Of a stretch of DNA of 64,000 nucleotides, positions 1 through 7,200 are shown piece by piece. The translations under genes were made by a program, and so were the position numbers. Where the stretch lies: positions 1-64,000 of the forward strand of contig NW_026729337.1 in NCBI RefSeq assembly GCF_030272615.1. Reading direction: 5' to 3'. The DNA comes from Cryptomeria japonica (lineage: Eukaryota; Streptophyta; Pinopsida; Cupressales; Cupressaceae). The notes under the pieces were generated by a model. That model was not told where the DNA came from. It saw nothing but the letters and a program-made list of their open reading frames with translations, and searched no databases. The stretch's first letter is position 1. Each line of letters starts with the position of its first letter.

Positions 1-1040
1 GAAGATTGCTATGAGTACAATAATAGAAAGGATTTTGATGAGTACAGTAGTAGAAATGATTGTTATGAGTACAGTAGTAGAAAGGATTTGATTTTAAAGG
101 GAGTATTTAAAACCTCTTAATTAGAAGTACCAGAATTTGATACATCAGTTAGACATTGTTATAGTGCTTTTTGTACAATAACACGTGATAGATCAGCTAG
201 ACATTGTTATATTTTTTTCATAGGCTTTTAACCCTAAGCATACTCCTTCAAAATTGACATGTACATTCTGTTTTTTAATCTTTGTTGACTTATTCTTTCG
301 GTATACAAATTGTATAGATTTCTTTACCTATTTATGATACATTTTGTTCTATACAAGTGATGGAACTCTTCATCTACACAATTATTAATGTTTTATCAAA
401 AATTTGTTATTTGTTATATATAATATGTGACATTCTGATTTTTTCGTCCATATGTACTAGATATTGTTACCTTACTAAAATATGGTATGATCATAAATAT
501 ATTCATAAAAAACATGAAAAATAAACTTCAAAAAAAACATTTGAACATATTAAATTCTATAAGAAAATGACCCATTAATGAACTACATTTGAATATGTGA
601 ACCTATCTATCAATGTTAGGCTAAGAGGAATGCATACATTGAACTAACTCTTGATTAGGTAAAATCATCGTGTGTGAATAAAGGTGTGTTTTATTGAATA
701 GAATTTTTGTAGTCTTAAAATTTGACACGAAATCAGGGGATTTCTATTTGCACCCAGATATGCTAACTTTAATTGCTCGATTTAAACTTCTATTGGTCAT
801 TTTACCTATGTGAATGCTCCCCTTTAAAGAAAGCTAGAAAAATTAGAACCCTTTGAAGCGCAAGTGAACGCCCCTGCACATGCTCAACTATATGCTTATG
901 CACATGCTTTAGACCAACGACCATACCACACCTTAAATTATTCTTGCCTTGAAGACACTTACGCGGCCTGCTACGACATGACCAACCACAAATTTTAATG
1001 TGCAACACAATGAACAATTAAAAAACGTGTATATTTTTAC
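1..1040. repeat. Decayed left flank of the array, collinear with the tail of the repeat unit
   Basis: No gene is supported here. Short blocks match the distal part of the unit in the same order. Positions 1-105 resemble about 7441-7510 (GAGTACAGTAGTAGAAAGGA versus AAGTACAATAATTGAAAGGA, both leading to TTTTAAAGG). Positions 700-765 resemble about 8850-8915. Positions 835-860 resemble about 9530-9560 (a CCCTTTGAA block). Between them are indels and unrelated sequence. The reading is an older, diverged unit tail that escaped homogenisation. An open frame at 802-1017 on the minus strand encodes no family I recognise and is treated as chance. The alignments were made by eye. Confidence 0.5.
11..91. 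repeat. Short tandem repeat, 3 copies of 27 bp
   Basis: The word ATGAGTACA begins at 11, 38 and 65, each followed by a TAGTAGAAAGGATT-like tail, giving three imperfect copies with period 27. The equivalent place in the 9-kb unit (about 7452) has a single copy, so this is a local expansion in the flank. Confidence 0.75.
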
Positions 1041-1201
1041 ACAATATGTATCACTATTGAAGAATTGTAATCAAAATTTATGTTTCTCCTATGGTTCCTC
1101 ATTACTTGTTTATTTATAACCAACTAATAGTTATAGTAATCATATGGTACATGTATGAGGTGGATAAATTTCATTCTAAGTAGCATTAGAAAGATAGTTA
1201 C

Positions 1202-2653
1202 AACATTACCAATTTGAAGCTGAGAACATCACTATATTATTAAGGGAGTCTTATGATCTTGTGGCTGGAATGGTGAAAGGTTATGGACTAAAATTGTATA
1301 AGAAAATATATTAAAATCCCAAGAATATTATTCATAGAGTGTTCACTAAAATATTGGAAGGTCTTTTAATAAGAATAAATAATTTGAAGGGGATTATTTG
1401 TGAAAAAAATCCATAAAAAACTGAGAGAGATGGTAGGATGGACAATATGGATAGGATGGTAGGAGCTGAGTTGATGTGGAAGTTGAATGATTTAGGGTAT
1501 AAATGATGTTTCAATGATATCAAAGACACAATGAAGATATAATAGATTCTATAACTTTTAAGGTTGGGAAACACACACATAATAAACATGTATTTTTTCC
1601 ATCCCATTGACGGTAGGAAGAATGTGATAATTAGGCATAGTAGCTTATGGATATTTTTGGAGACAATTTCATGGAAGATGTAAGGAAAAAAAAATGTTTA
1701 TAATTCTTCTCTAATAAATCTCTATGGTAGCTAACTACCAATTAAAAGTGTAGAATTTTTGTGTGAAAAATGGAGATGAAACTCAAATAGCTAACTATCA
1801 ATTGGCCAAAATATCTAGCTATACTATTGAGGACCAATTTATCATAAATGAGGCACTCAAGATAGTTGTCATATTTGTAGTATGTCACTAAAAAAAATGA
1901 AAAAGTGTAGGGGACCATGACGCAAAGCTTGAACATATTAAATCTTGGTCCCCACAAAATGATTTGAAGCTTTAGGCAAAGCATATGGCCATGAATATTT
2001 TATAAAGGGAAAACACACCAGGGAACAATTATAGCTTGCTAATGTGATTGAATAGAACCCATTCAATGGTCTTGATTAAATTATTATTGTAAGAGAACTA
2101 AAGCTCTAAAGGGGAGCAAAGAATTTGACAATGTATGATTTTAATGTCAACATTATTATGAAGGAAAAGGTTTCCACATTGTTTTGTTAGAATTCTATCA
2201 ACTCTTGTTCATGATTCAAATTGTCTTGGCTTCATTAATATTTGGAATCAAATTAACTATGTGTGCTAAGCACATTACTAAAACCTTTGAACAAGATGAA
2301 ATTTGCAATGGCCTGCTTCATCGTGTTTTTCTTAATTTTCCTTTAAATTTTTACATTAAAAAAATTATATATTACATAAAAATTGGTAAACCCTAATATA
2401 ATATTTGGAGTGACAAATATACATTATAATGTGTATTAAAGCTTTGGTCAGATCCAAACCATAACGTACGGCCTGTTGTAGCAGGCTCATCATATAAGTT
2501 GTGTATGTTTTACAAAGCGCGATTAAAATCTTACTAATTTATAATCCTTTCAAGTATTATGGATAGGCCCTTTCTTAGTTTTCTCAAACACGTAACTTTT
2601 TGTGACACCATAGCAAAAGTCTGTTGAAATTTTTTATGTACCTTTCGTGAATC
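1202..2653. other. No recognised gene (unit-1 copy of the proximal spacer)
   Basis: AT-rich DNA with many stops. Open stretches at 1332-1607 and 1742-1984 (minus) and 2184-2396 (plus) are short, lysine/isoleucine/phenylalanine-rich and match nothing I know. Visible structure includes a GC-rich 8-bp perfect inverted repeat (1910-1917 with 1946-1953), a repeated TAGCTAACTA word at 1727 and 1787, a telo-box AAACCCTAA at 2388-2396, and a small GCCTG/CAGGC hairpin at 2471-2486. The same stretch recurs at 10242-11693, 19283-20734, 28324-29775, 37365-38816, 46406-47857 and 55447-56898. Confidence 0.6.
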
Positions 2654-2886
2654 ATATTTAAGATTTGATTAAACTGAATATGTATATTCTTCAATACAAA
2701 TGAAATTATATCCACTCAAGATAGATGAAAGCGATCTGGCCTTTAAAATGTGTCAGTGGTTAGTCAATGGCGATAGATGATATTTCTCCCTATCACCGCA
2801 GATCTGGATTGAAAAATACGTAAATGTATACTGAGTATCCATGGCAGAATATCTTAATTAGGTGATTGGATCCACAATAAGTGTAT

Positions 2887-3087
2887 TCAACAGCAACTAG
2901 GATCTGGAATGTTGCCTTCACAGTTAGGACACGACGCTAACATCTCCACAATTTCAAGCAGATTATCAATGCCTGCATTTGTATTCACTATTTTGTTGAG
3001 GATTGGTCGAGCAGAGACAGCGAGGGAAAACACAACGTTGAGCACAAGCAGCAGTGCCATAACTTTCAGAAGCATCGATCTCGACAT
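2887..3087 (-). CDS. Small secreted Cys-rich peptide precursor, 66 aa (unit 1, minus paralog)
   Basis: I do not recognise the family. The precursor has a charged start (MSRS, K8), a hydrophobic core at residues 9-24 and a likely signal cleavage after V24-S25-A26. That leaves a mature peptide of about 40 residues beginning RPIL. The middle is acidic (IDNLLEIVEMLAS, residues 40-52). The last 14 residues hold four cysteines, C53, C56, C65 and C66, in a CxxC-x8-CC pattern. The start at 3087 is chosen because it is the first ATG downstream of the TATA box at 3189-3196 and aligns with the start of the plus-strand paralog. The longer in-frame ATG at 3231 lies upstream of that TATA box. Translated conservation with the paralog extends through the signal peptide, RPIL, VNTNA, EIVEMLAS and NC-x-GNI. 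No intron is needed. Export from the cell is inferred. A signalling or defence role is possible but unproven. Confidence 0.82.
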   Translation of the reverse strand: MSRSMLLKVMALLLVLNVVFSLAVSARPILNKIVNTNAGIDNLLEIVEMLASCPNCEGNIPDPSCC

Positions 3088-3188
3088 ACTAATTGGCAGA
3101 ATGAATGTTAACAAATGAAAAAACGTATTCGGTTTAGCGAGATAGAGAGCGAAGATCGAGAATGGTGATGGATAAACAAGGAAAATCG

Positions 3189-3196
3189 TATTTATA
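3189..3196 (-). promoter_or_regulatory. TATA box of the minus-strand peptide gene
   Basis: TATAAATA read on the minus strand, 102 bases from its near end to the start codon at 3087. It is conserved in position and context with the plus-strand box. Just upstream (3201-3216) lies a CACACG-ACGG-CGTGTG inverted repeat. Confidence 0.75.
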
Positions 3197-3458
3197 GAGA
3201 CACACGACGGCGTGTGAGTATGTTTGATCAAGTCAAAATTAAAATTTGTTCAACTAGGGTGATATTCAAAGTAAAAAATGGCGCGTGGAACTGCAACATT
3301 TCAAGAGGCGACAAAGGGACTTTGAATACCAACATTGACTTATTCATATTGCACGTCAATTGTCTTCGCTCTCTATCAAGCATGAAAGCACCTTTAACAC
3401 CAATATCACCAATTTCAATTTTGACCTATTCAAACACTTGCACTCCATCGTCCATCTC

Positions 3459-3466
3459 TATAAATA
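3459..3466 (+). promoter_or_regulatory. TATA box of the plus-strand peptide gene
   Basis: TATAAATA with start codon ATG at 3601 as the first ATG downstream. A transcription start about 30 bases downstream would fall near 3490, just before the pyrimidine-rich element at 3500-3514. Confidence 0.75.
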
Positions 3467-3600
3467 CGATTTACCTGGTTTATACATCACCATTCTCGAT
3501 CTTCGCTCTCTATCTCTTAAAAAATTCACTCGGCTCTTCTTTCTTCATTTGTAAACCAATACGTACGTTTCTTTGCTTGATATTCATTCTGGCAATTAGT

Positions 3601-3825
3601 ATGGAGAGATCGATTCATCTGAAAGTTATGGCAGTGCTGCTCATGCTCAACGCTATGGTTTTCCTCGCTGTCTCTGCTCGACCAATCCTGACGGAAAAAG
3701 TGAATACAAATGCAAGCGTGAACAACAATGATTCAATTGATAATCTGGTTGAAATTGTGGAGATGTTAGCATCTGGTTCTAACTGTTCAGGCAACATCAA
3801 AGATCCTAATTGCCGCAAAAGATAA
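3601..3825 (+). CDS. Small secreted peptide precursor, 74 aa (unit 1, plus paralog)
   Basis: Paralog of the 66-residue minus-strand precursor. It has a signal peptide with hydrophobic core at residues 9-24 and the same predicted cleavage after VSA26, giving a mature chain of about 48 residues beginning RPIL. Compared with its partner it carries an insertion rich in asparagine and serine (about residues 40-45), and only two cysteines, C62 and C71, which align with C56 and C65 of the partner. The outer cysteines are replaced by G59 and R72. The C-terminus is basic (CRKR). Three N-glycosylation sequons are visible (N37, N43, N61), none of which exist in the partner. The frame stays open upstream to 3214, but that extension crosses the opposite promoter and the plus TATA box, so the ATG at 3601 is preferred. 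The family is not recognised and the function unknown. Confidence 0.82.
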   Translation: MERSIHLKVMAVLLMLNAMVFLAVSARPILTEKVNTNASVNNNDSIDNLVEIVEMLASGSNCSGNIKDPNCRKR

Positions 3826-3880
3826 AACAATGATGCATAGAGTTACTGTGAATCCAACGCACATAACTAAGATTTTTCGC

Positions 3881-3894
3881 CACGGAAATCCGTG
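3881..3894 (+). other. Perfect stem-loop in the 3' flank of the plus gene
   Basis: CACGGA-AA-TCCGTG, 56 bases after the stop codon, inside probable 3' UTR. The minus paralog has no counterpart hairpin at the aligned place. Confidence 0.4.
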
Positions 3895-4330
3895 AGAGCT
3901 TTACATTATTTGGGTATTTTGTGGTCCATGGTGACAACGAGAAAGAGAAATATAATTAAATCCCTTGGACACTACTCGCTGACACATTTTGAAACCAGAA
4001 CGCTTTCATCCATCTGGATTGCGTAATATGTAATTATTTTTCTGTATTCAAGAATATACATATTCAGCCCAATCAAATCTTAAATATCAAATTTGTTTCA
4101 TTAAATATTCGTTTTCTAATTGTTCATTGTTTTCCACATTGAAGTTGGTGTGGTGGTAGCTCTAGTTTGTCGCAGAAATAACGTTTTCCTTTCTATTTCC
4201 CAATTATCATTAATCTTTTAGTGGTAAACTATCAAACTTATATTGAATCAAGTTTCCCTATTCCTCTTTGGATATCCCAATTACTTATACAAATTATACA
4301 TATTACTTATTTATACCGTTAATTTAAGTA

Positions 4331-6210
4331 GCATAGGTCAACTTCTTGTGATATGATTAGTCAAGCAAGGAACCAAGCTCTCCTCCTCAATTGTCATTAT
4401 TTTTAGTGAAAATTATTAGTAACAAAAAATGATACGTAGCATTATCTCAAAGGCATCATGCAAACCCTTCACATCTATCTGTGCTACATAATGTTAATTC
4501 ACTACTCACCAAATGTCATATGGTCATAGTTTTTCCCTAAACAAAATCAACAACAATCAAAACTAATGGAATTTTAAACAAGTTAAACACTTATAAAATT
4601 AAAAAATGAAGCCATTAATGCAATGATTTCAAAAAAATAAAGCTATTTAGTACTATTATTATAGCGAGAAGAATAAATGGATTTTATCTCTCTGTTTAGA
4701 ACAGATTTGCTTCTAAGGTGAAAATTTTGCAACTAATTTTCCTAAGGTATTTTGTCAAGTTCAATTAGAGGATATAAAATATTGGAGGTGCGTTTTATGT
4801 AGTGCAACTTTCTTGGTACTTGAACTTGACACAAAATAAAAGGATGTTTATGTGCAGTCAAGTATGTCAAGTAGTGCAACTTTCTTGGCAATTGAATTTG
4901 GTAATTTTTCTAAAGCCAACAAAGTATTTGTGCTTCTTATCTAACTATGAATTTTAGTTCCTTGAATTTTCTTTTAGTTTTGATAAAATCAAGAAAATGC
5001 TAACTCAATCATATAATATCTAATATTTTGAAGGATAAAGTGCCATGGCTTATCTAACCAATTTGCTAGAATGTTGGAGAAGTTTAAAAAACATATATTG
5101 AATGGTGTCCTAGCCAAAAGTAGGAATAATATTGAATTTGCTACAAGTAATTTTGGTCTATTGGATTATTTCATTAAAAAATTGCTTGAGACTAGCCTAA
5201 TGAATAAAAATTATATGTTTGGCCTTGCCAAAGTTATTATTTTTAATTGCTTCTTTTTTTAAAACTTTTTGGTTTTCATATGTAAGAAATATTATGTTAC
5301 TTGACCTAAGAAGTTAATTATTAAAAGGAGAAACTATTGTTTACAACTGAAAGTAAGTTAAAATTTCTTTTCTCTTGAATCCCAATATCCTTGAAGTTTT
5401 TAAACTTTCTCAGCTTACCGCTAAATATTATTTAGACAAGAATAGTGATAGGTTCAAGTAGTTCTTAAGGTATATAATCAATTCTAACATGAAATAAAAG
5501 GTGTTGGATTTTGTTTGAAGAAATAAATTAGAGCCCTTTGAAATTAAGCAATTTGATGGATATTTTAGATTATTTTTCTAGGTACTAGGAATGTACTATA
5601 AGAAGCAAATATGCATATGTCTAATGCGCCTTCTTGTAAATATCCAAAAACATATGTAAATAGAATATTTAATTATGAGGCAGGGGTTGTAGCAGGATTC
5701 CATAAATCTATTATAAATTTTAAAATAGCTTACCCTCCTTGTACTTTCATATAGTATCCACTCTTGCACACTTTATTGCAAGCCTTCTCTTTTGAATGGA
5801 CTAAGTAGTTAGGAAAGAAACTAGTTTTATACTTCATTTGTGTTAGACATGTTTTTATTGTCTAATTAAAAACAATGCAATTGGATATACATTTGTCTTG
5901 TAGAAGTTATAGATTTTTTATTATTTCTTTACTATCCTTATCCTTAATATACTAGGATTTATATAGCATAAGAATATCTAATTAAGTAATAAATTTTCTT
6001 AGTCCCCCTATTTATCTTTTTTGGTGAAATATTGATAAAATTTAGGATACAATATGTATCATGATTGAAGAACTATAACCATAATTATGGCTATCCTATA
6101 GTTCATCATTACTCGTCTACTTTTATGCCTAACCAAGTGATATCTCTAGTAATCATATGGTACATGTATGAGGTGGATAATATTTTATTTTAAGTAGCAT
6201 TAGAAAGATG
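4331..6210. repeat. Block A', diverged direct duplicate of block B' (unit 1)
   Basis: Collinear with 8403-10240 over about 1.85 kb, with substitutions and indels throughout. Matching landmarks are AACTTCTTGTGATATGA (4340 and 8419), GTTAAACACTT (4583 and 8649), GGTGTCCTAGC (5103 and 9098), CCCTTTGAAAT (5533 and 9548), ATGCATATGTCTA (5609 and 9629) and an exact 33-bp block (6148-6180). It carries an internal 72-bp tandem duplication: GTAGTGCAACTTTCTTGG at 4799 and again at 4871. No intact gene is present. Equivalents are 13371-15250, 22412-24291, 31453-33332, 40494-42373, 49535-51414 and 58576-60455. Confidence 0.85.
5071..5262 (+). pseudogene. Possible decayed coding remnant in A' (unit 1)
   Basis: A 63-codon open stretch whose translation partly parallels that at 9074-9388 in block B'. 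Both share (N/D)GVLA, a DY-F/L-hydrophobic segment and an A/N-VII-x-N end, despite many nucleotide differences. No start context, domain or downstream frame supports a working gene, and further in-phase fragments with stops follow it. It is a relic of an unknown protein or chance. Confidence 0.25.
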
Positions 6211-6215
6211 GTTCC

Positions 6216-7020
6216 TATTAGAGTAAAAGGTTTTATTTACTAAATTAATTTAATCATATTGATTAATTAATTAAGTCACCTTTTCCTTTTCTCACTTAAG
6301 CTAAATTTAGGAAGCTTTTTGGGGAATTTAATAATTATTTTATTTCATGCATTCATCCCTTAGGGTTTGCTTTAGGGTTTTGATCTCCTTTATTAAACAA
6401 TTGATCTCATTGTAATTATTCATTCTGGCAAGTTAATTCATTTGTGATTCTTCTTGCAATTGTCTCCAATTATTCTTGCACTCTCTTGTTTGTAGGATTT
6501 TCTCTTGTACGTGGCAGGTATTTGCATGCAGGCGATTATTGGGCATTGTGGAATTCATCAATCATGAATTCTATCATGGTATCAGAAGTCCAGACCTGAT
6601 GCACCTCATTCATCAAATTTGATATTTTCCTTATGAAATTTTTTTGTTTGCATCTTGGGTCAATTCGAATCTCAAAATAAGATCTCTGAGGATTTGAAAA
6701 TTCACGTTTTTTTGTGATCAAGGGGGGCGCCTATTGTTTTGGACCACCACCACCAGTGGTTAGAGACCTCCTCCCCTCCCCGACTGCCCTCCACCACCTC
6801 ATGCCATCAACGGACCACCACCGCGCCACTAGTTTCATTGTTAGAAGCCTTTTTGAGCCTATTGGGATTTTTTTGTGATATTGGGAGCAAACAGAGGCGT
6901 TCTTCGATAAACCATATATTGAAGTAGAATTTATTTTAGATTTCATTTCTGGTTTGACCTTTTCTATTTTAGAATTGATGTAAACTTTTGTTTTAATCTT
7001 TTCTATTTTGTTTTAACCGT
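6216..7020 (+). mobile_element. Truncated Ty1-copia LTR retrotransposon: LTR plus leader (unit 1)
   Basis: 6216-6576 reads as an LTR. It starts TATTAGAGTAAAAGG (a damaged TGTT start) and ends CTATCA, directly followed by a primer binding site at 6577-6586, TGGTATCAGA, the usual plant copia match to initiator tRNA-Met. The following 430 bases look like the untranslated leader, including a GC-rich CCACCACCACC patch at 6740-6835. The element stops at about 7020, where peptide-gene DNA begins. There is no gag, protease, integrase, reverse transcriptase or 3' LTR. Two TTTAGGGTTT words (6360-6380) lie within the LTR. Confidence 0.7.
6577..6586 (+). other. tRNA-iMet primer binding site of the copia fragment
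   Basis: TGGTATCAGA follows the LTR-terminal CA without a gap. Beyond the tenth base the match to the initiator tRNA tail is lost or degraded. Confidence 0.7.
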
Positions 7021-7200
7021 TATCTCGTCATACTAACTGCCAAAACGAACCTGAAGCAAAGATGCGTGATAAAGAGAGTATATTGTATTTATAAACAGAG
7101 TGCAAGCGTTTATATAGGTCAAGAGTGATATTCGGTGAAAAAGGGTGAGATTCAAAGTAAAACAATGGAGCGTTGAATTGCAGCATTTTAAGAGGCTCGA
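7021..7200 (-). pseudogene. Beheaded third peptide gene: promoter and first three codons only (unit 1)
   Basis: The plus-strand text from 7021 (TCTCGTCATACTAACTGCC) aligns with 3080 onward (TCTCGACATACTAATTGGC), the start-codon region of the minus peptide gene. On the minus strand ATG at 7031 is followed by two codons and then a stop made at the junction with the copia leader. The upstream DNA keeps a TATAAATA box (7086-7093) and homology through GATTCAAAGTAAAA to AAGAGGC near 7198, matching the bidirectional promoter as far as about 3313. The 5' leader is shortened and lacks the pyrimidine-rich element. The entire signal peptide and mature peptide are missing. Confidence 0.75.

Larger units (their letters stand above)
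3088..3600. promoter_or_regulatory. Shared head-to-head promoter region of the peptide pair (unit 1)
   Basis: This is the whole interval between the two start codons. It holds two mirrored core promoters, each with the identical TATA core and a CTCTATAAATACGATTT-like context. A pyrimidine-rich element, TCTTCGCTCTCTATC, lies just downstream of each TATA (minus copy 3141-3155, plus copy 3500-3514), with a third exact copy at 3363-3377. Inferred leaders are about 80 to 110 bases. The region is visibly richer in CpG than the surrounding unit. Confidence 0.75.
2654..4087. repeat. Large inverted duplication containing the peptide gene pair
   Basis: The left arm (2654-3266) and right arm (3402-4087) are reverse-complement homologues around a 135-bp spacer. 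The homology covers 3' flanks (ATATTTAAGATTTGATT at 2654 pairs with its complement ending at 4087), coding sequences, 5' leaders, TATA boxes and upstream DNA as far as GGTGATATT (3258-3266) opposite AATATCACC (3402-3410). Divergence is moderate, with indels, so this duplication is much older than the array. Equivalents are 11694-13127, 20735-22168, 29776-31209, 38817-40250, 47858-49291 and 56899-58332. Confidence 0.9.

Noticed and set aside
1332-1984. Open stretches on the minus strand in the proximal spacer
   Set aside because: AT-rich composition readily leaves open frames. The translations are low-complexity (I, F, K, S, L), with no domain or promoter.
2184-2396. Plus-strand 70-codon stretch as a gene
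   Set aside because: It has no ATG start, ends in an AT-rich lysine/isoleucine run and matches no family I know.
2909-3118. Open frames antisense to the two peptide genes (also 3615-3830 minus)
   Set aside because: Exact shadows of the real genes in the opposite strand, with no start context or family match.
3088-3231. 48-residue N-terminal extension of the minus-strand peptide
   Set aside because: It includes the TATA box and leader, and the paralog comparison and signal peptide place the start at 3087.
3214-3600. Long upstream extension of the plus-strand peptide frame to 203 residues
   Set aside because: The extension begins inside the opposite gene's promoter, crosses the plus TATA box and lacks the paralog's start alignment. 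The signal peptide begins at the ATG at 3601.
6360-6380. Interstitial telomere repeat (TTTAGGG words)
   Set aside because: Only two imperfectly spaced copies inside the LTR, so more likely telo-box-like motifs than telomeric sequence.
6739-6927. Histidine/threonine/proline-rich frames in a GC-rich patch, both strands
   Set aside because: They lie in the leader of the copia fragment just after the primer site. The GC-rich triplet repeat explains the open frames.
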